In this document: positions 25,268-37,541 of the stretch, piece by piece | Layout: every line of letters starts with the position of its first letter | Numbering within the stretch: position 1 is the stretch's first letter | Source of the DNA: Tretioscincus oriximinensis | Lineage: Eukaryota > Chordata > Lepidosauria > Squamata > Gymnophthalmidae | Direction of reading: 5' to 3' | Length of the DNA stretch: 64,000 nt | Assembly (NCBI GenBank): GCA_022410635.1 | Contig: JAJVDF010000458.1 | Span: 32,860 to 96,859, forward strand | Notes under the pieces: model-generated | Told to the model about the DNA's origin: nothing | Database searches by the model: none | What the model saw: only the letters and a program-made list of their open reading frames with translations | Program-made: the position numbers and the translations under genes

Positions 25268-25515
25268 TAAGANCATAAGAAGAGCCATACTGGATTGGTC
25301 CAGAGCCCCTCTATTCCAGCATTCTGTCTCACANAGAGGCCCACCAGATGCACCTTGGCAGTCTATATGCACCTGTTCATGACTCCCTGCAAATGGTATT
25401 TCAGGAGTCCTGCCTGTTGCTCCATCCCGGAGGNAGCATCCAGACATCCATCCTAGTAACCATTTATACACTTGGTGTCCATAAACCTGTGTATTGCTGT
25501 CCTAAAGCTATTCAA
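25268..25515 (-). mobile_element. CR1 LINE 3' fragment
   Basis: Reverse CR1 3' end: GAAGAGCCATACTGGAT, GAGGCCCACCAGATGCACC, CCTGCCTGTTGCTCCATCCC and CTTGGTGTCCATAAACCTG. Truncated near 25515, same subfamily as the 17.0-kb copy. Confidence 0.9.
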
Positions 25516-26109
25516 GCTAATACCGAAACAGAAGTTAAAGTATTTTGGCCACAAACAATATCAATAAGAAGAGAAGGTTCACTAGAAAATGCCTAAACTT
25601 TAGTTGTGAAAGACTAAAGACAAAAGTAGAACAGGATGGCAGAGAGATAACATGAACAGATATTTGAAAGCACCAAAATGAGGTTGGGTTAACAGGGTAT
25701 AATCAGACATGCCTACAAATGTGGTATTTTGGATTAATNTGAGGCTCGAAGGACAGACATTTTCTCCAAAATTCACCTTATCCTGCCCTGTTTGTTGTCA
25801 ATATCAGATTCCTTCACCTTTCACCCAGGCAATTCTTGCCAGAACTATCCACACATCACAGCCTTTTCACAATAACCCTACATAGCTGTTTAACAATTGG
25901 TTTCTCAGTAAACCAATAAACTGCTTAACTGGNTTTAAACCCTGCAATATGCAAGTTTACATAACAACTTGGTGAGACAAATGCACAGAAATTCAACTGT
26001 CAACCAGTTTGGATACAACCAGAGGCCTCAGATGGAAGCTACATAAATCCAGAGGAATTCACATAAATCCATTTCACAGTGTGTGAAATGGATTCTACAG
26101 AAAAGCGAA

Positions 26110-26176
26110 AGAGCAGAGCTACTATTGTCCTTGAGGTCACAAAAAGTTGGACATGACTAACCAATTAAACAACAAT
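26110..26176 (+). mobile_element. Bov-B/Sauria-SINE-type 3' end
   Basis: TTGAGGTCACAAAAAGTTGG, ACATGACTAACCAATTAAAC and AACAATAA match the conserved 3' end of Bov-B LINEs and the Sauria SINEs they mobilise (usual text: GTCGCAAAGAGTCGGACAC, GACT, ACAACAA). A tRNA head is not clear upstream, so LINE and SINE cannot be separated. Bov-B is abundant in squamates and supports that assignment. Confidence 0.75.
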
Positions 26177-29100
26177 AAGCTCCTAAATTGTATTTGGTTC
26201 CTGAAATTGTCAGCCTATTTTACATTATCCTCCATGAGAATACTGAACTATTTATAACTTTGCATTATTTGTCATTCTGAAAATTTCTCAAGAAGTGACC
26301 TCTATTGACAGGACACATTCACCAGCACTTGCCTGCTTTTTATGTCAAAACAGGCCCAGAGAAAAAGAATTCTGAAGATAATGAAACGCTGCTCAGATAA
26401 AGCAGTTTTTTGTTCCTGAAGGTCAGAATAGGATGATATACTTATGGGAAAAATGCAAACATTTTATCCCATCAACAAGCAGTTAATTAGGCCAAATGTT
26501 TGCGTTTCAACTAATATCTAAGATTAAAATTATGCACTTTCCAATCTAGACACTGTAATAAACAGTATTGAAAGTACAGGAACAGACAATGGGAAAGTCA
26601 CAAATAAAATACTCCTTTATTCCAGNCTCCCTGTTCCAATCAAGTGCAAGCACACTTGCCAGATGGGACACAAATGGTTTGTTTACTGTGGATAGAAGTG
26701 ATTTATTTTTACTTCTCTGAAGTTTGTAGTGCACAGAAATCTAAAATGCATCAAGAAAGGATGTNAGATAGTGGTTTAACGAAGACACCATCGTGTTATA
26801 GTACAGAAAAAGCATGGGTTGACAGTTTGATGCAGAAGCAATGAGGAGGAATGTCATCCTTTGGACCATCAAGAGAATTTGTATCTTTTAAAGGGCATCA
26901 AAACTTCATTTAGCTCCAGTGAGGTTGCAGCCACAGAAAGATGTTTGTATGCAGCTTCAAGCTTATCCCGCATCCACATAACCCCCAAAGACTACCTGGT
27001 AAGAACTTCTAAGACTTCTTGCCACCCCCCATTTAAGCAACAGGCCAGTTTCAAGGACAAATGTGCTCCCTTGTAAGGAAAACCTGGAGCACAAGAGTGA
27101 CCCACAACAGCACAAGAAGCAACATGCCACAACATCTTTATGTCTGATGAGTTAAGTGCTGGACAATTGCCACAGCTATTTCCTGTCTGCTGCTTAGATG
27201 GGAATAATAAAGAAAATATTTTATTTTACTTATTGCTCTTTGCACTATCCCCATTCTTGTTTATATGATGGAACCATAACTGGAAATGGCAGAAGTTTCA
27301 GCCCTATTCTGGATTGAATGACTGAGTTAGAAACCTTCAGAAAATATTGCAGACAAATCTCTTTATCCTGGCCTTCTCTTCCCACTTTCAGATGGTGTTG
27401 CGGTTTTTAATATGTTTATTTTTATACTCTTTTTATATTGTTGTTACCTGCCCTGGGACATTTGGGNGTAGGGTGGGACAAAAGTATAAATCGTTCGATC
27501 TTCAGCTGCCTTCTGCATGTCAGTGAAAGGACCTACCATAGTCTGCATCAGCATGCAGATGGCAGACTCTCATTCCAGGATATAACCCAGAATAAGTGCA
27601 GAAAAAAACTTTAAAGATTTGTCCCAGAGGCTCAAAGCCTTTGAGCGCACCAGCCACTAATGTGTGAAAGCTGTACTTCCTGGTAATGCAAGCATACGCC
27701 TAATAAGGAAAACCTTATTTCTTATGCAACATACAGACAAGGTTGCCTCGTGTTGCACACACACCCCTTTTCTGCCCGACGTCATTTCCGACCCCTTGAA
27801 AGAGGTCATTTCTGGTTTTTAATTCTGGGAATGACATCTTTCAAGGGGGTGGGGCTTTAAATCACATGGCCCCACGGGCAGGGCGCACGTGAGAACTTCC
27901 ATTCCAGCTCCCAACATTGGTGAGACTTGGGGGGGGGGGGCATTTTGCAAAGACCTTTCTCTAGGCTCTTAACATGAAGTCATAAGCATGGACAGACAAG
28001 GCCTTATAAATGATTATGATATTGTAGGACCGTAAGTTTTTAAAACAATAAATATAGTTGTCATCACTCTATGGCAGTAAAAGGATTGGACAGAAACAAA
28101 GACTGTGACAGATAACTTATTGTTTGCTTTCTTGCTTGCATTTTTGCTGTCTTTTAGAATAAAAATAGCAAGGCTAATCCCAATTGTATCAGCCTAGATT
28201 TTATTTTGAAAACCATACAACTTTAATTAGAAGCCTTGTGTATAAACATTAGACTAATAGCCGTAGGTAGNCAAGGGAGAGAAAATATACTATTTTATTA
28301 AATTGCTTTGTGTTATTCAATATTGGTTGATATATATAGTTATCTTTTCAAAAACATTTGCTCAAGGTGATTTGCAATATTATAAAATGTGCATACTGCA
28401 TTTTTTTTGCTTTATTAGCGACTCACATTTTTCAAAATAATTTCTTCTAGAATCAGCCTCTACTTTTTAAACTACAGAAAACATAGGATAATACAACATT
28501 TTATAGTAGTATAGAACTACAAATATTTTCCCATATAGGGTATCAAATCATTCTGTTTAATTCTTCAACTCAAGCCCCTGGCCTAAACATGTGGACAGAA
28601 TTTGCATTTTTCCAGATGTTCCTGGACCTTGGTCAGAGTTGCTGTAACTCAATAATAAAGTAAAGTTACCACATAAAAACTGGGATAGGAGTTTGCAGCT
28701 GTAATGAGTGTGAAAAAAGTGATTCTCCCCCCTCCTCAATGTTGCAGTGATTATAAGCTGCACCTGGTGAACATTTGCCAATTCCTGTCTTGGTTTTTAT
28801 GTTGTAAACTCCTGTCCTGGTTTTTATGTGGTAACCCTAAGGAAATTGCTTGGAAAACATTCAGTCACTCATTCAGTCTCCAATTTCTCCAAGGACTAGG
28901 CACTGATAAACTACAAGTGAGATCTAATTATAACAAACACCAAGCGGTCAGGTGGATGTGTTCTTTATAATGAAATTTTGTTATAATGAAACCCATTGTA
29001 ACCAACATTATTTTTACAGGCATTCTGTACAGGCATATTATGAATTTTGTTATAATGGGGTTCTTTATAATAAGGTTTCTCCTGTGCTTTTGAATCTCTG

Positions 29101-30362
29101 CATAAAAAAACCCTGCATAGAAATACCTATGGAGAAACCAGCCAACAACAGAGCTCTTGCTGGATTTTATGAACTAAGACTAACAGGACCATTTCTCTGA
29201 AATCAACAGAACTCTTGTGCACTTAAATACCAAACCGTATTAGATGCAAGAATTGACCATATATGTGTGTGAGAGTGTGTGTGTGTGTGTCTGTCTGTCT
29301 ATCATCTATCTATCATCTATCTATCTATCATCTACCTACCTATCTATCTATCCATCATCTATCTACCTATCTATCCTCACCCTTATTTCAGAAACCTCTC
29401 AATCCCATCATCAAGGCTATTTATGTACAAAAATGCATATAAAGATATGAGTTTGAGCATTTTCTTCATATTGAGGTTCTAATATATTACATTAAAATGT
29501 TGCCTGTAAACAAATAATTTCAACAACCTCAAAGTGATCAGCACATCTATCCTAGTTACCTAGAGGGGAAATTCAAGTACACCTTTTATAATCATTTTAG
29601 TAGACTTTGAAATGGTGCTGCTATGTACAAAATATGTATAAGGCACTGCTTCACAAAATCTTAATAGCTGCAAGGAACAGAATTCTACAACAGAAACCTT
29701 ACATCTCTAATCTGAATGATAAAACAGGGATATAAATGCTTGTTCAAGTAGCCATAGTGGATATATTCTGTCATTTTGTGAAAATTGTACCCCAGGGCAA
29801 GAAAGATAAATCGCAGGCTGCCTTGCATTTGATACAATGCCTTGNACATTTCTGCCAAGACAGCCAAATTACTTATCGTTGCTTAAATAAAATATAAAGC
29901 TACATTCGACTATTGGCTTTTCATTGTATTTTTCTCTTTCTGTCTCCTTTTCTTGTTATGCATGAGGCCTTATTTCAACATGCTACGAGTATATATTATG
30001 CAAATATATTCTAACTAGTGGAATTAAGCGCACTGCCTCAGTGATACAGTGGACTCTAGTGGGCTTAATTCTTCTTCCTCTTCTTCCTCTTCCTCATGTT
30101 TTCCTTCTTACCTACCCACCTTCATACTATACGCGAAATGACGTCATGGTCTGCTGCCTCATTTGGGCTTTATATTATAGGATCATTCTTCTCTTTATAA
30201 GTAAATGAGATCCTCTATTTTTAATGTATCTGAAAATTGTACTTCTCCAGAAGCATTATCATCCTTAAAAACGAGTATCATTTTCAGTGGGACCACCCAT
30301 TCTTCTACCTACTTCAAAACGTATCTACTGTCAGTGGTATAGCTTCTCGTTACTTATTTGAG
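26177..30362. other. no gene; L2-type tail and microsatellite inside
   Basis: 27405-27492 (plus) is an L2-type 3' end (TTGTTACCTGCCCTGGGACA then GGTGGGACAAAAGTATAAAT). 27500-27660 resembles the uncharacterised MITE group with GTGCAGAAAA ends. 28960-29080 has repeated TTCTTTATAAT and TTTTGTTATAATG motifs that may be a decayed DNA transposon. The rest is AT-rich with no gene. Confidence 0.45.
29268..29378. repeat. compound (GT)n(TCTG)n(TCTA)n microsatellite
   Basis: A GT run of about 10 units passes into TCTG and then imperfect ATCT/ACCT tetranucleotides for about 90 bp. Confidence 0.95.
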
Positions 30363-31117
30363 ATCATAAGAAGAACCCTGCTGAATCAGGCCACAGGGCA
30401 TCTGGTCCAGCATCCTGTCTCACTCAGAGAACTGTGGATTCTGCCATCTACTGTGGGTATTCTTAAGCAGAAGACAAAAACAGACCATCTCCTCTCAGGT
30501 CCCTGCAAATGGCGTTTAGTGGCATTCTGTCTCTCCAACCTGCAATGGAATCTAGGCATCAGATGTATTAGCTGTTGATATCCCTGGCCTCCATGAATTT
30601 GTCTAATTCCACTTTAAAGTTATCCATCCCTTCTTCTGCTAGTAATTTTCATCAACCAATGACTCTCTGGTGTGTTCTGATGCAGTTGGTTTTTAATCCA
30701 TCTTCAATTGACAAAATGGCCTAAAGGAGGGGGGAATCCCCCCCCCCAGTTTAGTCCAGTTCTTCAAGGCTTAAAATGAATTAAAAGTATGTGAGTCCCT
30801 CTGAGTGAGAAAAGGTATCCCCTTTTTGTTTTAACTTTCCTGTGCTTCAGCTTCATAAGAGTCCACTCAGGTTCTAGTGCTGTGCAACAGAGAAAAGATT
30901 CTTTATCTATCTTTTCCACACTAAGGCTGAAAGACCTTGAAGCTGATTTTCTAAAATNTTCCAACCTCTTGATCGTGTTGGGGATACCTTCCTGCACTTT
31001 TTCCAGTTCCACAATATCATTCTCTAAAGTGTAGGAATCAGAATTCTACACAATATTCCAAATATGGCCTTACCATAAAGAAACATATTGATGCTTGCCA
31101 ACTTATTTTTCTTTTCA
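30363..31117 (-). mobile_element. CR1 LINE, 3' part (left half of a split copy)
   Basis: Reverse CR1: CATAAGAAGAACCCTGCTGA, ATCAGGCCACAGGGCATCTG, then minus-strand C-terminal text near 31010 (MELEKVQEGIPNTIKRLE). It stops near 31117 at CCAACTTATTTTTC. A matching continuation begins at 34802, so a later element interrupted it. Confidence 0.85.
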
Positions 31118-31854
31118 CAAACGTAAGAGGGTTTTGGTACTATGCTGATTACAATGAGGGTGCACCAACTGATGCTCAAAAACAAGCAATGCTTGTATCA
31201 ATATTTACAGAAATATGAAAATCTTTACACGTAGAAAATACAGATACTTTCCAAACACACATTCAAAAGAAAGGAAAATATCAAAGGAACTAAAGAGCTA
31301 TCTCATTCCCGATATTAATGAGATTTTGTGGGAGCTTCAACCAGCTCTAACAATGAACTGAAAAAAAAATAGGAGAACAAGAAGAAACACAATCACTCCA
31401 TTATCCTGGAGGGCAATCAACATCATTAAAAGAATACTGAAATGTATCGGAGCGCTACCATCAGCAGTAGTCCGTAACCTTCAAATGATTCTCTAACGTT
31501 TATACATTCAGTGTCAATAACTTTGAGATTTAAATGGACCCTTAGGGGTAAGGAATNAACTTTTTAGGATGGCTGCTACTTGATACTCAAAACTATGTAC
31601 ATTGTGCATCATTTAGAGAAAAAGCAGGTAGCACAGATATAAGATAAATCCTCCAACGAAATGCAATTTACCTAGAACCCTTAAGACGCAAGTGCAGCTT
31701 CCATTGTCTGTAATAAGTCCTCCCCAGGGATAAATGTTACAAAAGTCTACAGGCTTTTAGTCTGCTATAGGCAGCTGACTCCAATTACAGAAGCCACTTC
31801 CAATTTTGAATTTTGTCCACGTGGCTGTTCTGATCACTGTATAAAGATAAAGGA

Positions 31855-32331
31855 TTATTCCCTCCTAAGCAGTCGGGTCTTCATCAGAGTGCCTGAGGAA
31901 TCAGGTAGGAGTTGTTCTAAGACAGCAATCTGATGACATCCATAGAATGTCCCATTGTTGGTCAGTGGAGCCTCCAACATCCAATGCCTTAGTCTGGAGA
32001 GATATTTACCTATATGTGTTTTAACTTTCTTAATAGTGCATCCAATATACAGTAATAGACATGGGCACCAGGTAACATGCACTACATCAGTGGAGTTACA
32101 GTTAATAAAACTGGAGATCTTATGTGTACAGTCTGGAATAGGGAAGTGCACATTTATAATCTGGACCAAATATTTACATACANAACAATTACCACAATTC
32201 CAGCATCTCCTAAATGCTGACCTAAATTCTGGATTAGATGGTTTCTTAGGGTGTTTAGTCTGGACTAGCAGATCCCTTGAGTTCCTAGATCTTCCAAAAG
32301 CAGTAAGTGGGGGGATGTCGCACCCATGCAA
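31855..32331 (-). pseudogene. Penelope-like element endonuclease (GIY-YIG) region
   Basis: An open frame of 158 codons (one ambiguous). It has a cysteine cluster C43, C46, C49, C52 (CWNCGNCxVC) and, at about 94-108, LLYIGCTIKKVKTHIG, which fits the YIG half of a GIY-YIG nuclease as found at the C-terminus of Penelope-like polyproteins. It ends in TRLLRRE, compare the family's T-x-L-L-x-R-E-x-x-W-I. It is linked to the decayed RT upstream on the same strand, so it cannot be expressed as a working protein. Confidence 0.75.
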
Positions 32332-33812
32332 ATGATTAACAATCTCCCAATGCTTATGAAGCAGCCTCTGGATTTGGAATATTCCAGTGACAAAGTCACT
32401 GGGTAATCATCTTCTCCTTAACACTTAATAATGACTCTCTAGGTCTAGAATCACACTTAGTCCTAGCTGACGTAATACAGGAGCAAGGGTATCCTCTGCT
32501 TAAAAGGGACACCTCCATCTCTCCTGCTGCATTCTTTATTAGAAGTGGAGTTCCTTTTCTAGCGAGTATGCAGCTTTGGAAGGGACGCACATGGAGCAGT
32601 GAGGGAAGAAGGGGATACCCGCCTAGCCAGTCAGATCAGCCGAATCAACCCTGGCGATCACTGAGGTGACAGATGTCGCAGCCAGATCGCCCTCACATCC
32701 TAGATGTGGAGTTATGTTTAACTCTTAATAAGATGCTGTGTGGAAGATTGTGAGATGAGGAGGATGGAATGAATGGTAATGTAGGTAGGAATTCCTATCT
32801 GTAGGTTTAGTAAAAAGTTTAACCTCTATCTGGCGTCGGGCGTTGAACTGAATGAGGAGATCTAAAAAAGGTGCAGATGTTGGGTGCATGTGAGTGGTGA
32901 ATTAAGCCACATAATAAAATTTTTGAAGTGTCCCATCCCAGTGAAAATCATAAATACATTTTCTATGAATCGAAAGTATGATGCAATGAATGCACCAAAC
33001 TGGTTTTGTCCCGATTAAATGTAAACCTTTTATTTGAAAGTTGACATGAACAAACACGCAAGACTAGGTGTAACCTCTGAAACCATCACCGAGGGTGGAG
33101 ACTTGTAAAAAAAATATGTCTGAAAAGACAAAGTGGCTGTGTTCAAAGATAATGTCCAACAAGTTGAACAAAAATATGTAGGAGGATTAAGCAGTGGGCA
33201 GAGATTGAAACAATGTTCTGCTGTCGCCCTAATATCCCCACGGGNTATGCTCGTGCATAAGAAAGTAATATCTAGTGTAACTAAATAGCCATTCAGAGGG
33301 ACAAACGTCCTTCCCACCTTATTGAGGAAATCATGAATTTCATCATAAAAATGTGTTATAAGTGTCTAAATGTTGAGCAAGAGGGTAGAGGACACTGAGA
33401 GGTAGCTACAATAGAGCACCCAGGTATAGGAATGCAGTTCTTATGAATTTTAGTAGTGTGTAAAAGTGAGGAGTATGCGAATGGTTTTCCATAAGAAACA
33501 CCACTGTTTGACTGGGGATAAACCCCATCTCCCTGCCTCTATCACTACTATCTTAATAATCTCCATAAAATGTCCCATTGGATTGTGATTTAGACGTCTG
33601 TAATTAGGGGTGTCATTTAATTGTCTTCAGATTTCATCCTCATAGTCTGTGCACCACTGCCCCTCCTTTATCTGCTGGACTTTTGACAATGCTTGAAGTT
33701 CTCTAATGGCTTGCCAGTGTTGTATGGAAAAATTGCTGTTAACTCTAGAGGAGGACTGTTCAATCTTGTTAATCTCTTTAAGCAATATATTGCGAATATA
33801 CAAACTTTAGAG

Positions 33813-34454
33813 CAGAGGTTCTCAAACTTATTTTGTCTTCCGCCCACTTCGAGAATTAATTATTTTCTAGCGCCCCCCCCCAATTTTTTTACTTTACTAC
33901 ATCTTAAGAATCACAATCACAGTCATTATTTTAATAATTAAATTATGTGTGTCATGTGAAAATAAGACTTTCTGATGAGAGTAATGTAAAACANCAGTTT
34001 GTAATATTAGGAAAACTTTTATTCATGTTATTAAAACAAACATTTCAATTTGAATTTTAAAACTAATCTAATGTGAAAGATGAATTTGATGATTTTTAAC
34101 AAGTTTGTTAATATCAGGCTCGAATTTACTCAAAAATAGCCGTAAGTCACCGCGTTCGGTAAACTGCAACCGATTTCTCTTTTTAATTAGCAACGTTGCC
34201 ACAGCACTAAATCCACGTTCACACAAATACGATGATGGGAATGCTATCAAAAATCGTTGAACGATGGACCACAATCCAGGGTACAATTGCGGGATTGGCT
34301 TTTGTTTGTGTTAAAAGCAAAAAAAAANTTTTAAATTAGCCATCGCCCCCCTAAACCGCTTCAACGCCCCCCAATCTTCTCTGTGCCCTTCACTGCCCCC
34401 TATAGGCCTCCAGCGCCCACAAGGGGGCGTTATCGCCCACTTTGAGAAAGACTG
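33813..34454 (-). mobile_element. hAT (Charlie-type) DNA transposon, deleted copy
   Basis: Inverted ends CAGAGGTTCTCAAACTT and its near complement ending CACTTTGAGAAAGACTG. A perfect 8-bp target-site duplication CTTTAGAG lies at 33805-33812 and 34455-34462, the hAT hallmark. The minus frame 34286-34068 encodes the end of a hAT transposase (hATC dimerisation domain): FPSSYLCERGFSAVATL and KKRNRLQFTERGDLRLFLS. Only the last about 70 residues remain, so the copy is non-autonomous. Confidence 0.92.
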
Positions 34455-34801
34455 CTTTAGAGAATCATTTGAAGGTTATGGACTATCGCAGAAGATACAG
34501 TTTCAAAACATTTCAGGATTCTTTTAATGACGTTGATTGCCCTCCAAGATAATGGAGTAATTGTGTTTCTTTTTGTTCTTCTATTTTTTCAGTTAACTGT
34601 TAGAGCCGGTCGAAGCTNCCACGAAATCTCATTAATATCCGGAATGAGATAGCTCTTTAGTGATTTTGATATAGTCCTTTGTTTTGTATGTGAATTTGGA
34701 AAGTATCTGTATTTTCTATGTGAAAAGATTTTCATATTTCTGTAAATATTGATACAAGCATTGCTTGTTTTTGAGCATCATTTGATTCATCCTGATTGTA
34801 A

Positions 34802-34870
34802 GCAACTTACTTTTCTTTGTCTAATTGCCCCACTGAATTTCTATTTTTCCATTGGTGCTGCTTTGTTTAA
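34802..34870 (-). mobile_element. CR1 LINE, right half of the split copy
   Basis: CAACTTACTTTTCTTTGTC, AATTGCCCCACTGAATTTC and TTTTTCCATTGGTGCTGCT align with the CR1 text at 11450-11510 and 14515-14585 and continue the fragment that ends near 31117. Confidence 0.7.
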
Positions 34871-34892
34871 TTTTGTTGTTGGCTTTCATTCA

Positions 34893-35187
34893 TGTCCTGT
34901 CTGGTGTAATGGTTGGAGTCTCAGTCAAGCATAGGGCCTTCTCAGTGGTTGCCCCGNCTTTGGAATAGTCTCCCCCACGAGGTGCGTCTCTCATCAATAT
35001 TGTATTGTTTTACAAGATCTTTGAAGACACACCTCTTTTACCTGGCCTTTGGTTGAAGAAACATCTCTGTCCCTACTTTTAGATATTGTTTTGTCCTGTT
35101 TTTATTTTGTATTGATGTTTTACTGTTGGCTGCCCTGAGACCTTCAGTTATAGGGCAGGCTATAAGTATAAATAAATAAATTATTTG
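34893..35187 (+). mobile_element. L2 LINE 3' end, possibly fused to a tRNA-like head
   Basis: 34925-35060 encodes the end of L2 ORF2 with frame breaks (AFSVVAP, FGIVSPTRCVS-like, KTHLFYLAFG). It is followed by the L2 3' UTR (GGCTGCCCTGAGACCTTCAG) and (AAAT)n. Just before it, GTCTGGTGTAATGGTTGGAG resembles the family A SINE head. Confidence 0.8.
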
Positions 35188-35194
35188 GAAGTGT

Positions 35195-35395
35195 CTTAGT
35201 TTGATTTTGCATTCCTCCACAAAAGTCAGTTTTTTTACTTTGTGTTGCCATAATTCTTTGGAGCTCTCTCAGCTCCAGCTACTTCACAAGGTATCTCTTG
35301 AGAAGAGAACAACAGAAGGTTTTGCAAACCATTTTGTTTCCCTTCAGGTTGGGAAAAGTGAGGTATAAAAACTGAGTCTTCTGAATTCATTACAT
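35195..35395 (+). mobile_element. tRNA/CORE SINE, 5'-truncated
   Basis: Forward copy: GCATTCCTCCACAAAAGTCAG, TCTCTCAGCTCCAGCTACTT and TCACAAGGTATCTCTTG, then GGGAAAAGTGAGGTATAAAA and CTGAGTCTTCT. CORE part with a family B tail. Confidence 0.78.
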
Positions 35396-35759
35396 ATCAC
35401 AATCTGTGGTCTGTCTTGTTTGAAACAGAGCAAATATCTTCCTTATGGAAATCCTCACTACTTTACCAATACTCCAATATGGTAATGTTTGAACAAAACA
35501 TGAAGATTTTGAAATAATAATAAAAAATCAATTTCACCGTTTCAGTTACCATATGTTGATGGATTAAAAATAGGTTAATTAGTAAGGTTTCACATTTTCA
35601 TTGATTAGCCAACTGAATTGATTTTAATTTTTTTTATTTGCATTCCTCTAAATAATTGATCAGCCAACTTAAAAAAAAAGTTATATGTTAAAAATCATGA
35701 AAGGCACAAATCAGAGAAAATGTCTTAAAAGGAAACATTTTCTTCTATAAGCTGCTAAG

Positions 35760-36095
35760 GCCAAATCGGCAATCTCTGCACAAAGCTGCCCCAAACAAAC
35801 TTACTGCTAGAGCCCACTCTAAAGCCACTGCTTATCTGGTGGCTCATAAACACCAAGTAATCCTAGAAAAGTACCTGTCATTTCCAATTCCTTTGCCATT
35901 CCAGAAATTGTTTACAAAGGCCCGATTTGACCAACTGGATATTTGGGCGATTCCACAAGAGCAGAGCGACGTTGTGATCAGGCTGTGGAAGACATGGCAC
36001 ATTTCCTATTGCATTGTTCGGCCTTCTTGGAAGTAAGGAAACAATTCCTAAGCCCACTCCTATAAACGTATTGGTCATTTAGCAGAGAAGCACAA
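35760..36095 (+). mobile_element. non-LTR retrotransposon C-terminal fragment
   Basis: Plus-strand text with a frameshift gives FTKARFDQLDIWAIPQEQ and then CDQAVEDMAHFLLHCSAFLE, the C-x-x..ED-x-x-H-x-L-x-x-C pattern found near the C-terminus of several LINE clades. The clade is not certain. Confidence 0.6.
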
Positions 36096-37362
36096 GTTCA
36101 TGTGTTACTACAGGGCAAGGGCAGATTCATAATCACCAAAGTGAGCCTATTGAGGCGCAAAAACACNTTCAAACTTTCTGAAACAAGCTACTGTATCTTA
36201 ATATCTCTGAATTCAGAACTGTGATTTTAATTTTCAGTTTAATTTTGTATGGAAGTTTGATCGTAATTATTTTAATTGTTTTAACTTGTTTTATTTGCCC
36301 CAGATAGAGATTAATTACGGTAATACGTCTTTCTCAGTTTTTGTACATTTGATATGCTTTGATACAGTCAATGATCAATGAACTATCTATAAGCAAATTG
36401 TACTCATAAAGTCTGCTTTAACATATGTATCCATTTTCCAGAGAAGAATGTTTCAGCACTTTACATTTTTTTAAGAAAAAATCATAATCATATATAAGTA
36501 AAACATATTCATTTCAACTGCACTTCTGAACACATTTTCATAGAAGTATAACCATCTGAATTTAATGAGTCTTACTTCCAAACAGACATATTTAAAATTG
36601 TGCTACAAGATTTCTTAAGTTCCAGCCCAAGTTGGCTTTCAAATAAGGATGTGAATTCATATATTATTTAGTTTCAAACTCAATTATCAATTATTAAATT
36701 GAGCTAGAGAGGGACAAGAGACTACTAAGATAGAAGCATCCATCCATAAAGNTGAACTAGAAAGTTGCCAACGGCAGTAAAATTCAAAAGGAATAGGGCG
36801 CCACTAAGTGTTCTGATATTCATGTTGGTTTGTTGTGAGATGTAAGACAACAGACCACAGATGTGCATAAACTAAATGTGCATCTTCTGTCGGTCGCTGA
36901 ACCTAGCACCTGTTTGTTTGGTCTGTCAGCNAACCATTTCACTGAAAAATTAGTGCAGGCGAGGAATCTTTTGATCATACTTGTGACCACAAGGCCAAAT
37001 GTATAAACCACCACAGACTTGATTCAATGTGAACATATACAAACATGAACTACCAAGTTCACACATCTCTAAATATAACTACATCTGGTCAGAACTTCCT
37101 TAGATCTCACTCAATGTCTATACATTTTATCTAAGGCAATTTCAATGTTCACCTTGCTTTTGGATCAGTTAAACTATCGCATTCCAACCAGCTCTGAACC
37201 AAGCTCAAGAAGTCCTTTTTGCATTGCAAAGGCAGAGATGCTATGTGGAGGTACCAGAAATATTCTGGCCCACATAATTGACTTTCCCGCCAAGGTACCA
37301 CCTACTCTGTTTCTTTTAACGTTCATAATTATGGCTTATAGAGATTGAAAAGCAACATTCAA
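36096..37362. other. no gene seen
   Basis: AT-rich. 36830-37060 has a moderately structured look (GTCGGTCGCTGAACCTAGC) but no clear repeat or gene. Confidence 0.45.
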
Positions 37363-37364
37363 TA

Positions 37365-37541
37365 TCTCAGAAAATTAGAATACTGTGAGGAAGTCCAATA
37401 TTGTAGACTCATAGTGTCACACTCTAATCAAATAAATGCTTGAAATTGATCACTTGCTGTGTAATGAATCTATATATGTGTTTCACTATTATCTGAATAA
37501 CTTAAATAAATTCACTTTTCCATATTCTAATTTATTGAGGT
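37365..37541. mobile_element. Tc1/mariner-type MITE
   Basis: The ends are inverted: TCTCAGAAAATTAGAATA at the left and TATTCTAATTTATTGAGG at the right. TA flanks the left end. GTGTCACACTCTAATCA inside also matches my memory of a vertebrate Tc1-type family. About 177 bp, non-coding. Confidence 0.75.

Larger units (their letters stand above)
31118..34801 (-). mobile_element. Penelope-like retroelement with inverted terminal repeats, decayed
   Basis: Inserted in CR1; about 3.0 kb without the later hAT insertion. Arms at about 31149-31515 and 33780-33812 plus 34455-34802 are inverted copies of each other (long identical stretches such as AAAAACAAGCAATGC and GATACAAGCATTG on opposite strands). 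Between them, reading leftward, lie a reverse transcriptase and a GIY-YIG-type endonuclease. RT: LVTLDITFLCTSI (motif A) near 33280, the catalytic box near 32972-32958, and TDRNSYLHYHSFHP near 32800. The catalytic box reads RFIEN where the family has an aspartate pair, and stops and frameshifts are present, so the RT is dead. The target-site duplication is roughly CAACTTA(T/C)TTTTCTTT at 31099 and 34803. Confidence 0.85.

Noticed and set aside
29268..29378. CRISPR-like array of short repeats
   Set aside because: It is a tetranucleotide microsatellite with no spacers, in a vertebrate genome.
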